From contig OY987300.1 of the NCBI GenBank assembly GCA_963920635.1, positions 60,736,915-60,800,914 of the forward strand: 64,000 nt of DNA. The letters are read 5' to 3'. Below, one piece after another: positions 22,345 through 33,290 of this stretch. The DNA comes from Pseudeuparius sepicola. Taxonomy: Eukaryota; Arthropoda; Insecta; Coleoptera; Anthribidae. Every line of letters starts with the position of its first letter. The stretch's first letter is position 1. Under the pieces are notes generated by a model. It saw only the letters and a list, made by a program, of their open reading frames with translations. It had not been told where the DNA came from and ran no database searches. The position numbers were made by a program, and so were the translations under genes.

Positions 22345-25300
22345 ATGTTGTCGCTCAAGATAAAAATGTCCACAGATTTCCCCACCAATTCCCATGGGCG
22401 GAAAAACAAGATAAAAAACCAAATTTGCGACTTTTCTATAGCAGTTTTCGTATATTTTCCAGAGAACGGAAAGTTGTGCCACCTCAATTTTTTACATGAA
22501 ACGTGGAAAGGGATGCCATTAACGGAAAAGGTGTCAAAACTTTTCCAGGTTTCCCGTGGGCGGAGAAGAAAAATAAAAAGTCCGAATTTGCGATCGTTTC
22601 TAGCAGTTTTCGTAGATTTTTATAGAACGGAAAGTTGGGCCACCTCAGTTTTTTTATATGGAACGTAGAACATGCCACTAACCGAAAAGGTGTCAAAATT
22701 TTCCCATAATTCCCATGGGCGGAGAAGAAAAATAAAAAGTCCGAATTTGCGACCGTTTCAAGCAGTTCTCGTAGATTTTCCAGAGAACGGAAAGTTGTGC
22801 CATCTCAATTTTTTTATATATGAAATGGGGAAAGGGATGCCACTAACCGAAAAGGTGTCAAAATTTTTCCAGGATTCCCATGGGCGGAGAAGAAAAATAA
22901 AAAGTCCGAATTTGCGACCGTTTCTAGCAGTTTTTGTAGATTTTTCCAAAGAACGGAAAGTGGTGCCACCTCGATTTTTTTATATGGAACGTGGAAAGGG
23001 ATGCCACTAACCGAAAAGGTGTCAAAATTTTTCCAGGATTCCCATGGGCGGAGAAGAAAAATAAAAAGTCCGAATTTGTGACCGTTTCTAGCAGTTTTCG
23101 TAGATTTTCCAGAGAACGGAAAGTTGTGCCACCTCAATTTTTTTATACGACACGTGGAAAGGGATGCCACTAACCAAAAAGGTGTCAAAATTTTTCCAGG
23201 ATTCCCAAGGGCGGAGAAGAAAAATAAAAAGTCCGAATTTGTGACCGTTTCTAGCAGTTTTCGTAGATTTTCCAGAGAACGGAAAGTTGTGCCACCTCAA
23301 TTTTTTTATACGACACGTGGAAAGGGATGCCACTAACCAAAAAGGTGTCAAAATTTTTCCAGGATTCCCAAGGGCGGAGAAGAAAAATAAAAAGTCCGAA
23401 TTTGTGACCGTTTCTAGCAGTTTTCGTAGATTTTCCAGAGAACGGGAAGTTGTGCCAGCTCAATTTTTTATATGACACGTGGAAACGAATGTCATTAACG
23501 GAAAAGGTGTCAAAATTTTTCCAGGATTCCCATGGGCGGAGAAGAAAAATAAAAAGTCCGAATTTGCGACCGTTTCTAGCACTTTTCGTAGATTATCCAG
23601 AGAACGGAAAGTTGTACCATCTCAATTTTTTTTATATGAAATGTGGAAAGGGATGCCACTAACGAAAAAGGTGTCAAAATTTTTCCAGGATTCCCATGGG
23701 CGGAGAAGAAAAATAAAAAGTCCGAATTTGCGACCGTTTCTAGCAGTTTTCGTAGATTTTTCCAAAGAACGGAAAGTGGTGCCACCTCGATTTTTTTATA
23801 TGGAACGTGGAAAGGGATGCCACTAACCGAAAAGGTGTCAAAATTTTTCCAGGATTCCCATGGGCGGAGAAGAAAAATAAAAAGTCCGAATTTGTGACCG
23901 TTTCTAGCAGTTTTCGTAGATTTTCCAGAGAACGGGAAGTTGTGCCAGCTCAATTTTTTATATGACACGTGGAAACGAATGTCATTAACGGAAAAGGTGT
24001 CAAAATTTTTCCAGGATTCCCATGGGCGGAGAAGAAAAATAAAAAGTCCGAATTTGCGACCGTTTCTAGCACTTTTCGTAGATTATCCAGAGAACGGAAA
24101 GTTGTACCATCTCAATTTTTTTTATATGAAACGTGGAAAGGGATGCCACTAACGAAAAAGGTGTCAAAATTTTTCCAGGATTCCCATGGGCGGAGAAGAA
24201 AAATAAAAAGTCCGAATTTGTGACCGTTTCTAGCAGTTTTCGTAGATTTTCCAGAGAACGGGAAGTTGTGCCAGCTCAATTTTTTATATGACACGTGGAA
24301 ACGAATGTCATTAACGGAAAAGGTGTCAAAATTTTTCCAGGATTCCCATGGGCGGAGAAGAAAAATAAAAAGTCCGAATTTGCGACCGTTTCTAGCACTT
24401 TTCGTAGATTATCCAGAGAACGGAAAGTTGTACCATCTCAATTTTTTTTATATGAAAGGTGGAAAGGGATGCCACTAACGAAAAAGGTGTCAAAATTTTT
24501 CCAGGATTCCCATGGGCGGAGAAGAAAAATAAAAAGTCCGAATTTGCGACCGTTTCTAGCAGTTTTCGTAGATTTTTCCAAAGAACGGAAAGTGGTGCCA
24601 CCTCGATTTTTTTATATGGAACGTGGAAAGGGATGCCACTAACCGAAAAGGTGTCAAAATTTTTCCAGGATTCCCATGGGCGGAGAAGAGAAATAAAAAG
24701 TCCGAATTTGTGACCGTTTCTAGCAGTTTTCGTAGATTTTCCAGAGAACGGGAAGTTGTGCCAGCTCAATTTTTTATATGACACGTGGAAACGAATGTCA
24801 TTAACGGAAAAGGTGTCAAAATTTTTCCAGGATTCCCATGGGCGGAGAAGAAAAATAAAAAGTCCGAATTTGTGACCGTTTCTAGCAGTTTTCGTAGATT
24901 TTCCAGAGAACGGGAAGTTGTGCCAGCTCAATTTTTTATATGACACGTGGAAACGAATGTCATTAACGGAAAAGGTGTCAAAATTTTTCCAGGATTCCCA
25001 TGGGCGGAGAAGAAAAATAAAAAGTCCGAATTTGCGACCGTTTCTAGCACTTTTCGTAGATTATCCAGAGAACGGAAAGTTGTACCATCTCAATTTTTTT
25101 TATATGAAACGTGGAAAGGGATGCCACTAACGAAAAAGGTGTCAAAATTTTTCCAGGATTCCCATGGGCGGAGAAGAAAAATAAAAAGTCCGAATTTGTG
25201 ACCGTTTCTAGCAGTTTTCGTAGATTTTCCAGAGAACGGGAGGTTGTGCCAGCTCAATTTTTTATATGACACGTGGAAACGAATGTCATTAACGGAAAAG

Positions 25301-26486
25301 GTGTCAAAATTTTTCCAGGATTCCCATGGGCGGAGAAGAAAAATAAAAAGTCCGAATTTGCGACCGTTTCTAGCACTTTTCGTAGATTATCCAGAGAACG
25401 GAAAGTTGTACCATCTCAATTTTTTTTATATGAAACGTGGAAAGGGATGCCACTAACGAAAAAGGTGTCAAAATTTTTCCAGGATTCCCATGGGCGGAGA
25501 AGAAAAATAAAAAGTCCGAATTTGCGACCGTTTCTAGCAGTTTTTGTAGATTTTTCCAAAGAACGGAAAGTGGTGCCACCTCGATTTTTTTATATGGAAC
25601 GTGGAAAGGGATGCCACTAACCGAAAAGGTGTCAAAATTTTTCCAGGATTCCCATGGGCGGAGAAGAAAAATAAAAAGTCCGAATTTGTGACCGTTTCTA
25701 GCAGTTTTCGTAGATTTTCCAGAGAACGGAAAGTTGTGCCACCTCAATTTTTTTATACGACACGTGGAAAGGGATGCCACTAACCAAAAAGGTGTCAAAA
25801 TTTTTCCAGAATTCCCAAGGGCGGAGAAGAAAAATAAAAAGTCCGAATTTGTGACCGTTTCTAGCAGTTTTCGTAGATTATCCAGAGAACGGAAAGTTGT
25901 ACCATCTCAATTTTTTTTATATGAAACGTGAAAAGGGATGCCACTAACGAAAAAGGTGTCAAAATTTTTCCACGATTCCCATGGGCGGGGAAGAGAAATA
26001 AAAAGTCCGAATTTTCGACCGTTTCCAGCAGTTTTCGTAGATTTTCCAGAGAACTGTGAGTTGTGCCACCTAAATGTTTTTAAACGACACTTGGAAAGGG
26101 GTGTCACTAACAGAAAAGGTGTCAAAATTTTTCCAGGATTCCCATGGGCGGAGAAGAAAAATAAAAAGTCCGAATTTTATTCGACCATTTCTAGCAGTTT
26201 TCGTAGATTTTCCAGAAAAAGGAAAGTTGTGCCACCTCAATTTTTTACATGAAACGTGGAAGGGATGCCACTAACAGAAAATATGTTCAAATTTTTCCAG
26301 GATTGCCATGAGCTGAGAAGAAAAATAAAAAGTCCGAATTTGCGACCGTTTCTATTGGCAGTTTTCGTAGATTTTCCAGAGAACGAAAAGTTGTGCCACC
26401 TCAATTTTTTTTATATGACACGTGGAAGGGGATGTTATACTACCGAAAAGGTGTCAACATTTTTCCAGAATTCCCATGCTAGGTAG
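22345..26486. repeat. 163-bp satellite array, about 25 units, with higher-order structure
   Basis: The unit contains 'aaaaggtgtcaaaatttttc', 'cccatgggcggagaag', 'taaaaagtccgaatttgcga' and a cacgtggaaa segment. The landmark cccatgggcgg recurs about every 160-165 bp from 22391 onward. Three main unit types are distinguishable: 'tgtgccagctcaatttttta' plus aacgaatgtcatt (A), 'tgtaccatctcaattttttt' plus gattatcc (B), and 'gtggtgccacctcgattttt' (C). From 23.4 to 25.6 kb they run A B C A B A B C A A B A B C, so recent amplification copied multimers. Outer units are more diverged. Because 163 is not a multiple of 3, the many open frames on both strands are by-products. Confidence 0.95.
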
Positions 26487-27046
26487 GTAGGTATTGGTAT
26501 TTGGTTTAGGTATTTCTAATAATCAGGCAGCTGCAACTAATGAAAACTATAATGTGCAATGTTTTACATTTTTCTTTCGAATTATTTTAAAGTTGAAATG
26601 ACAGTGTGATTCTTTCAGTGCCATATTTTCTTGCTGCTATTTTTGTCAACTCAAAACTTAAACTAGTCAATAATGGTATTCATATTTAGCTACTCCTAAT
26701 AACTTTCTGTAATTTGACATATATGCATAGAGATCATATTATGATCTCTATGCATATATGACATATATCATACCCGAAATGCAAAACCCAAGAATATTAT
26801 GTTCGAATTCCTAAATTCATGGCAAAGTCCATCGATGGACCTATTTGTGTGTTTTGTGGTAATGGCGGAGCAAGGTTACTCTCCTAGGTTAGTTCTCCAC
26901 TAATCTTGGTTACTCTCCACTAGGGTTCCTAAAGGAACCCTACTCTCCACTAACTTTGGGCACAGAATAGGGGCCTTGGGTGCGGAGTGCTTAGATACCT
27001 GTTTTTATTTGGAGTTTTCGAAGTGATTTCGATTGATTTTAACGTT
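26487..27046. other. unique spacer with two palindromes
   Basis: A near-perfect hairpin at 26720-26761 has arms catatatgcatagagatcat around a 3-nt centre. A second, agggttcct aa aggaaccct, lies at 26923-26942 among four copies of 'actctccacta' (26877-26955). No gene is recognised. Confidence 0.6.
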
Positions 27047-27111
27047 ATGTCGTGTTCTGTGAAAGACTGTAAGAATTTTACAAGAGAAAGACGTGAGAGA
27101 ACTTTTTTCAG
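27047..27111 (+). pseudogene. THAP domain first exon (copy 2)
   Basis: ATG at 27047 opens MSCSVKDCKNFTRERRE and reaches a Phe-Phe pair where exon 1 of the 16.8-kb gene ends; the donor is mutated (TTCAG|GTTCTC would be weak). C-x4-C spacing and position match the first zinc ligands of a THAP domain. Exons 2 and 3 of a like gene are at 29121-29237 and 29311-29435 on the same strand, with a MITE and an opposite-strand THAP fragment inserted between. Confidence 0.5.
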
Positions 27112-27320
27112 TTCTCAGTGCCGTACCTTTCTGTACCAATTACATTTATTATACTAGATAGATTAGGCGGATTAAATTTAAGGTTTTTGTTAATATACGT
27201 ATATAAACCGGGCAGTGTCTTCAAAATGGCGCGAGACAAAATTAGTCAGTTCGCGCGGCTTGTTTAGGTATAATTTTATATTGATGTGGAGCAACTTTAG
27301 TCAAAAAAGTTTATTTTTAC

Positions 27321-27560
27321 CTGGACCGTTTTCGGCGAATCTCCCTTGGTGCCTCATTAGGAAAAAGCATTGAATCTGTTGAAGTTGAAGCTTGTGGTAG
27401 GCTCGGACCACTTTGTTGTTGGTCAGATTCATTTTCCGACGGTATAGAAATTGATTGGAGGCATTTCTTGTTGCCCACCAACAAAAAAGCATCAGATTTA
27501 AAATGTGTTGAACAAACGAATTTGTTCTTCGACCATAGTACATTGCTGGACAAATTTAAA
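27321..27560 (-). pseudogene. THAP domain second exon (minus-strand copy)
   Basis: The minus frame contains WSKNKFVCSTHFKSDAF, then KCLQSISIPS, followed by a Ser/Gln-rich linker and RRKR, ending at a GTAAAA donor at 27320. C-x2-H-F followed by a proline-ending turn is the C-terminal half of a THAP zinc finger. The first half (CxxC exon) was not found upstream on this strand, so it is an isolated fragment lying in the opposite orientation inside another THAP copy. Confidence 0.6.
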
Positions 27561-27699
27561 GCTTTTAACAAATAAAAAAGTAATTAAGAAGTAAGCACGT
27601 TAAAACGTAAACAAACTACCTACAAGACAAGACTGGGTTAAAATGGCAGCGATCTAAGCGCCTTCTGTGTAGCCATAGAGATCAAAGAGATAATATATA

Positions 27700-28814
27700 C
27701 AGGGTGTTCCTTAATGACATGCTAATACTTAAGGGGGTTATTCTTGGGCCCATTTTAAGAAAAAAACTTCATATGAACGTATGTCGTAAACGTCCTAACT
27801 TTTGAGATACAGGGCGTTGGAGTTCATTTTTTAAATTGAATTTTGGCTACATCTTCCGAAATAATCAAGCTGCTGAACTGAAATTTGGCACTGCTGTATT
27901 ATTGGGGACGAAGAATAAGCTGAAAATGTCAATTTCACCGTATCTCACAGAGGGCGCCACTTGCGCTGTTTTTTGATCACGCTTTTACGCGTAACTTTTT
28001 TGAGGTTATCTTTTTGGTCCTGCAGGTCCATCATTTTAGTGCATCTTTTCATTCTGCAAGAAAAAGGTACTCTTGTTTCATAACGATTAAATCAACCGTT
28101 TGCTTTGAAATTGCCAAAACGTTCGAAACATAAAATTTTCACCTACCACCTTTAAGTGTTACAGATCAACTGTACCATTTAAACTGAGAAAAAAATCCCT
28201 ATGAATAATGTACCAAAAATTATTCGCTTCCAAAATGGAAAGGATTGAATTTGACAAAATTTGGACACTCTATTTCAAGAAAATCAATGGTGTTTTGACC
28301 AATGCCTATTTGGCATTTTTTTCTTCATTTTGAATATACAGTTGATCTGTAACATTTGAAAGCAGTAGGTGAAAATTTTATGTTCCGAATATTGGAATCA
28401 ACAGGTGTTTTGGGGCATGTTTTGGTAATTTCAACGCAAACGGTTGATTTAATCGTTATTAAACAAGAGTACCTTTTTCTTGCAGAATGAAAAGATGCAC
28501 TAAAATGATGGACCTGTAGGACCAAAAAGATAACCTCAAAACAGTTACGCGTAAAAGCGTGATCAAAAAACAGCGCAAGTGGCGCCCTCTGTGAGACATG
28601 GTGAAATTGACATTTTCAGCTTATTCTCCATCCCCAGAAACATAGCAGTGCCAAATTTCAGTTCAGCAGCTTGATTATTTCGGTAGATGTAGCCAAAATT
28701 CAATTTAAAAAAGTTAGGACGTTTCCGACATACGTTCATATATGAAGTTTTTTTCTTAAAATGGGCCCAAGAATAACCCCCTTAAGTATTAGCATGTCAT
28801 TAAGGAACACCCTG
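27700..28814. mobile_element. 1.1-kb foldback MITE, CAGGGTGTTCC ends, TA target
   Basis: CAGGGTGTTCCTTAATGACA at 27700 is exactly inverted at 28795-28814, with TA on both sides (27698 and 28815). The arms of about 500 bp stay highly similar to the centre near 28260 with small indels ('gagggcgccacttgcgctgt' in both). No transposase is encoded. TA target and CAGGG end point to mobilisation by a mariner/Tc1-type enzyme. Confidence 0.9.
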
Positions 28815-29120
28815 TATAGGTAGAGTGCTGAACGATGTTTTTTATACATAGGATGCGCGGAAAATTTTCGACGAATTTAAAATCACAAAATAGTAAAAAT
28901 AGTAATAAATAGGCCCAGTGGACACGCGCATTTGCAATTTGAGGTAGTGTTTTGTGAAACTTGACACTCTTTGACAGCGGCAAACTACATAAGTATAACC
29001 TACCGTTGTTTGCATCATAGACGCTTTGTGGCATAATTTTTTCGATTCTCAGCTAATTATTAATAGTCTCTTCGCGTTTTAGTTGTTTGAGTGTTTTATC
29101 TAATTAAGTGATCATTTTGA

Positions 29121-29237
29121 TTATGTTCTGCTCATTTTACACCCCACAGTGTTTAAAAACGAAACGAGTCAAAACGCAGCTAATTGGAAATGCGGTATAC
29201 CAACTCTTCTATTAAAACCACCTAAACCCTCATTTAA
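29121..29237 (+). pseudogene. THAP domain second exon (copy 2)
   Basis: Reads CSAHFTPHSV then, after a one-base frameshift, FKNETSQNAANWKCGIPTLL and a Pro/Lys-rich end with a consensus GTAAGT donor at 29238. The C-x2-H-F pair followed about 25 residues later by xIPT is the end of a THAP domain. Partner of exon 27047-27111. Confidence 0.5.
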
Positions 29238-29310
29238 GTAAGTATATTAACAAGATTGTGGTGTAAGAAACTATTAGTAGGTTAATTGTTTTAATGTTAA
29301 AGTTATAAAG

Positions 29311-29435
29311 GTAGATGAAAACAAGTCAAGTTCTAGCATCAGTGAAGCAAATTCTAGTAGTTTGGGCGAAACTAATTTTACAAGTATAAACGAACCTAGT
29401 TGTAGTTATCGAAGTCTTGACCAGTCCACGTTGAG
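29311..29435 (+). pseudogene. Ser-rich linker exon following a THAP domain
   Basis: An open frame VDENKSSSSISEANSSSLGE runs on to SLDQSTLR, ending at a GTGAGC donor at 29436. Size and phase parallel the third exon of the P-like gene at 17346-17411 (LLTSSGSTSASKDR). No coiled-coil or catalytic exon follows. Confidence 0.4.
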
Positions 29436-29938
29436 GTGAGCTTAATTTATTATAAATATACAAGTTTGTAGGGAGATAGTAATTCAGAAAAACAACCACT
29501 GTTTTGAATTGCGCGGTCTGAAGGTCTAATGCGCATGTTCCACAGGCCCATGCGCAAATCCACAATTTGCCATAAAAAGATAGGTACTTGTTCATCACTC
29601 TACCTATATATATATGATCTTGATCCACATACCTATATAATACATATACCGATTTTTAACCGCCTGCACACGCTAGTGCGCGGGTCATAGTAAAGGATGC
29701 ATGATGCCGCCATTTGTACCCTTATATTGACATTTATCGGAACAGCTGTTTTGTGTTTATTCGTTTTCCCTGCTCGTTTTCGGTTTTCCCACAAGTTTTT
29801 GTTATCTAGGTATTTGGAAAATAGCCTTTTACTAACCGTTTTTTAGTGACAGTGTAGTGCTTACATATAAGAAAGTGTTTTGCTGTGATTATTACACATA
29901 CCTATAGGTATGTGGATTATTACGACTAGATGAGAACA

Positions 29939-30015
29939 ATGGCTTGCTTTGTAAAGAATTGCAAAAATCTCAAAAGACTGATGGTGCCTCCTGAAAGTTA
30001 TATTAAATTTTACAG
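29939..30015 (+). pseudogene. THAP domain first exon (copy 3)
   Basis: ATG at 29939 opens MACFVKNCKNLKRLMVP and ends ...IKFY with a perfect GTAAGT donor at 30016. C-x4-C followed by an aromatic pair at the exon end is the first-exon signature shared with 16824 and 27047. No matching second exon was found downstream before the Harbinger-type insertion at 30742, so this may be an orphan. Confidence 0.45.
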
Positions 30016-30515
30016 GTAAGTTCTTACTTCTGTACAAAATAATATCTATTATAGGTAGGTATTTTTGCTGCATTAGATTTTACAGAGTAGCTATTGCGTT
30101 TTTTTTTAATAAAAATAATTCTACCTTGAAGTTGTATAATTTATACAGCTGCCTTTTTTTACGTTTTGCTTTCTTCTGTGAGTAAAATACAGTCATTTTG
30201 TGTTATGTGGAAACAAGCTTATTAAAAAAAGGAAAATATAAACCAAGCAGAATACTTACATATTTGGAGCAATGAAATGCTTAGGCTTAGCGTTAAGTGT
30301 ACGACCATTGTTAGTCGTTAAGGGTTTACTTACAGTTCACCTTAACGCTAAGAAAATCCTGAGAAACCGGGTTTTATGGATTTAATTTTAAGCGTTTTAA
30401 AATTCCCGCCTTAAATAAGGGTACAAATGGCCGCCGTCCTTGATTGAAAAGTTACCCCGGTCGGTCGTCTCTTTTGCGCCGTACATGTATTATATAGGTA
30501 TGTGTCTTGATCTCT
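30016..30515. other. spacer with short inverted repeats
   Basis: 'cttagcgttaag' (30285-30300) is inverted as 'cttaacgctaag' (30341-30352) with 'gtacgaccattgttagtcgt' between. No gene is recognised. Confidence 0.4.
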
Positions 30516-30680
30516 ATGTGTGTAGCCGAAAAATTGGATGCGCAGCAGGTCAAAGCGCATTCTCTTCCTCGATATCTCTGGGAAATTACTGAAGATTTTA
30601 AATATCGAATTGATAAGTACTATCGTTTCCTCCATCGACGGTACTATGAAGCACAGGAGGACAGAAAAAATAGAAGTTAG
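30516..30680 (+). CDS. unrecognised 54-codon ORF or terminal exon
   Basis: An open frame from an ATG at 30516 to a stop at 30678 contains AHSLPRYLWEITEDFKYRID followed by a Tyr/Arg-rich helix (KYYRFLHRRYYEAQE). It could be a free small ORF or, if the preceding 'tctctatgtgtgtag' is a splice acceptor, the last exon of an unrecognised gene. The composition is protein-like (charged, amphipathic, no low complexity). I cannot name a family. The sequence from its last codons onward (from 30652) is duplicated next to NAXE at 59424, as though the 3' end and UTR had been tandemly copied. Confidence 0.4.
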   Translation: MCVAEKLDAQQVKAHSLPRYLWEITEDFKYRIDKYYRFLHRRYYEAQEDRKNRS

Positions 30681-31423
30681 GACCAACAGTTTGATGTTTT
30701 ACCTATATTTTGTGTTATGTTATGTGGTTGTTGCCGGAATCCAAGAACGGTAGACGCACTCTACCTTTCTTACCGTTCCAAGAACGGTAGACGCACAGGA
30801 TTGCTCGATCGGGCAAATCTCTCCGCCGGCGTGACGTCACCGCTAGACTGCTATCTGCTAAGCGCGCCGGGAGCTACCATTTAAAATATAGAAAGGGTGG
30901 GTTTTCTGTGGATGTTCTGTGTTTTTGAGCTACTTTTGCCAATCCTGTGATTTTTATACACTATTAAGAGTACAGAGAACTTTTATTTTTTACTTAGAAT
31001 GTATCAAGACTAAGGGATTAATTTATAAAATTGCCAATATATGGAATAATTGCATAGAAGAAAATTTCGAAAATAGTTATTTATGTATCAAGGCACTGAA
31101 GTTCAACTTTTTATGACTCATGTCGAATTTAGTTGCCGAGGCCTCTGGCTGAGGCAAATATAAAATATTATTATTATACAAAGTATTTTGAACGTTTGAA
31201 AGACGGTAAGTATGATACTAATCTTTTACGATATTATTTTATAAATTAATATTAAAAATAATGTATGCCAAATTTTAGTTTCAATTTATTACGAGTATAA
31301 TACTCTTAATAAACACTATGAAAATTATGTTTCACAAAAGGTTCGATAAGAGGCGCTTATAGGACTTGACGTTTGGTTTTATTGCACCTGTACTGGTACA
31401 CACTCTGTGATGCCTGTTTTACA

Positions 31424-31560
31424 TTGACAATTTCTTCATGAATTAATTCATGAAGTCACTTCAAGGGCAAATTATTATAAAAAGTCGTGTATTACACTGG
31501 CAATTTCTTCATGAATTAATTCATGAATTTCTTCATGAAGTTACTTCACGAATTAGAGCA
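31424..31560. repeat. palindromic TTCATGAATTAATTCATGAA repeats
   Basis: The perfect palindrome ttcatgaattaattcatgaa occurs twice (about 31436 and 31507), with additional 'cttcatgaa' half sites. Located within the THAP/Harbinger element; function unknown. Confidence 0.7.
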
Positions 31561-31755
31561 TGTCCTATTTTCCGTCAAGTTTTGCGTGAACTTCAGGAGT
31601 ACCAACATTGAAAATTTGAACACAAGGAAGGTTATATTTTGATTTTTTGATACTGGATTTTGTTTGTGGCATTAGACGAAGAATAGAGGAGAGTACATAA
31701 TTTTAAAGATAATATACTTAGAAAGTGTGTGAAATGTTACAATGCTTTATTTTAT

Positions 31756-32085
31756 TTATGTATTCCGCTGCCAAGGCACAGCTCCCTCATTCACGAAATA
31801 ATCACAAAACTCCTCTCGTGCAGCAACGCAAGCATGTCTTGTTGAGCATGTTTGGTAAGAAAGTCCAAATTGAAATATATAGTCTTTATCAAGCTCTTCT
31901 AGGATGGAAGTAGGGCATTCGGGTCTCAAAAATTATGTAATGTGCAACATGCCAATGTTATGGTTTGCACTTTTTCCACATTCAAATTAATTTTAGTCAA
32001 AAAACTCTAAATCGTTTGGCTAAAATGCCAAATGCATTTTCAACTACTCTTCTTGCCAGATTTAATATGTAGTTAAAGAAGCTTT
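31756..32085 (-). pseudogene. PIF/Harbinger transposase, C-terminal part, frameshifted
   Basis: Minus strand: LARRVVENAFGILAKRFRVF, then after a one-base shift VEKVQTITLACCTLHNF, and in a further frame EEFCDYFVNEGAVPWQ before a stop at 31756. The R-x-VVENAFG block with its catalytic Glu, the LHN block and the REEFxxYFxxEGxxPWQ tail are the C-terminal signatures of the DDE_Tnp_4/HARBI1 family. The N-terminal catalytic Asp region is missing, the THAP exon following almost directly upstream, so an internal deletion joined them. Confidence 0.75.
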
Positions 32086-32102
32086 GGATGAAGATGGAAA
32101 GG

Positions 32103-32360
32103 TTAAACTCTTTTACCTAGCAGTTCACTCTGTAAATCTCTTTCATAGTCATTTTCCGTAAAATGACGAGAACAAATAATATGACTGTTGTTAGGGTTGA
32201 AACTGTCCATTCTTTTACATCTTGCCACCCATGCTCTCCTAATCGTTTGTGAAACCATATCTTTTGACTTGGGGAAGGTATGGAACATAATATTTTCGCC
32301 TGCTTTTTTTAAAGCGTAAGTTGTATTACAACCATTAACAGCACACCTCGTTCCTGTCAT
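32103..32360 (-). pseudogene. THAP zinc-finger exon
   Basis: A minus frame of 85 codons from an ATG at 32360 reads MTGTRCAVNGCNTTYALKK, FHTFPKS, RRAWVARCKR and HIICSRHF. It is a complete C2CH THAP domain (CxxxxC, conserved Phe-Pro, Trp, C-x2-H-F). CTAG|GTAAAA near 32118 is a possible donor, otherwise the frame stops at 32103. Some Harbinger-group transposons pair a THAP protein with a DDE_Tnp_4 transposase, and both are present here. The THAP exon itself is undamaged but truncated of any partner. Confidence 0.7.
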
Positions 32361-33099
32361 AATGTATTCTAAATAAATAATAAAAATAAAGTATAGGGTA
32401 AAGTGTATTTAAAATGATAAAATGATAAAATATAAGTACCTATAATGGCACAAAACATTCGATATTAGAGAGATAACTTGACAAAATATATTAGTTCTTA
32501 CGTTTTTAATACCAAGCAAGATGGTACTAATTTAGTATAAATATTCAATAATAGATTGAAAACTAAAAACAGGTTACATAAAATAAAGAAAACACAGTCA
32601 AAACCCGCACCGCTGATGTACAAATAACACCGTTAGTCTAGCGCTCACGTCACACCCATCTGCCGACTGGCGAACATTACGCTTACGAGATCGAGCAATC
32701 CTGTGCGTCTACCGTTCTTACCGTTCTTGGCCGGAATCAGCTGATTTATATACTATTTCACTTACTCAAGTTTGGCTGTCAGTTTCTCTCTCTACACTCC
32801 TTCCATCTACTTGTCAATTCAATGTTTAATAATTAAAGCACTTAGCACAGGAGTAGATAGGCTATGTTGGTACGAGCGCAATTTCCGCATGTATTTCTTA
32901 TGGGGCCTAAAACGTGGTAAAAACGTGACCAAACTTACCCCCTCCACTCCCAAACCACGCCCCCCAGCCAATCGCACCGACTCTGAACCCTGCCGAAGAT
33001 GTCCGAGTCCAGCGACCTTCGCCCCCTGCTCCCAACCCTGCCGAAGGTGCCCGAGTCCCGCTTTCGTCATTATCCCTCCGACCCAACGGTCAACACCCA

Positions 33100-33290
33100 G
33101 CCGCGACGCCGCGACATGTCACGACTCGCAACTAATAAAAACCCTAAATCATAATTAAGCCATGACGTCCCCCTGTCGACCTTTAGCCGCGGCCATGCAT
33201 GGATTTTTGCTACCACCTCTGCCTGCGTATTTTTGCGTCCGCGACGCCGAGACATGTCGAGACTCGCAACTAATAAAAACCTAACACCTA
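33100..33290. repeat. duplicated GC-rich motif in the left outer arm
   Basis: Two direct copies of a segment containing 'cgcgacatgtcacgactcgc' and 'aactaataaaaaccctaaat'-type sequence (33100-33150 and 33235-33285), mirrored in the right arm at 58990-59175. Part of the terminal region of the palindrome. Confidence 0.6.

Larger units (their letters stand above)
30742..32729 (-). mobile_element. THAP plus PIF/Harbinger element with 9-bp target duplication
   Basis: CAAGAACGGTAGACGCAC at 30742 is inverted at the right end, which carries an extra CCGTTCTTA repeat. CACAGGATTGCTCGATC continues the TIR on both sides. GCCGGAATC flanks both ends (30733-30741; 32730-32738). The uninterrupted site with a single GCCGGAATC is preserved at 59498-59506, which confirms insertion and boundaries. 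Inside, on the minus strand, are a THAP exon and the C-terminal part of a Harbinger-type transposase. At 1.99 kb with central deletion it is non-autonomous now. Confidence 0.75.
30652..32851 (+). repeat. left copy of direct-repeated host flank (split by an insertion)
   Basis: 30652-30741 plus 32739-32851 form about 200 bp that recur as a direct repeat at 59424-59600: 'cacagga', 'aatagaagtt', 'aacagtttgatgtt', 'tgccggaatcagctgattta', 'agtttggctg', 'cagtttctctctacactcc'. The left copy is interrupted by the THAP/Harbinger element and is followed by the giant palindrome. Confidence 0.8.

Noticed and set aside
22345..26486. Dozens of 60-184 aa open frames on both strands in the satellite
   Set aside because: They repeat the same peptide in shifted frames every 163 bp, which is not a multiple of 3, and appear on both strands. 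They are repeat artefacts.
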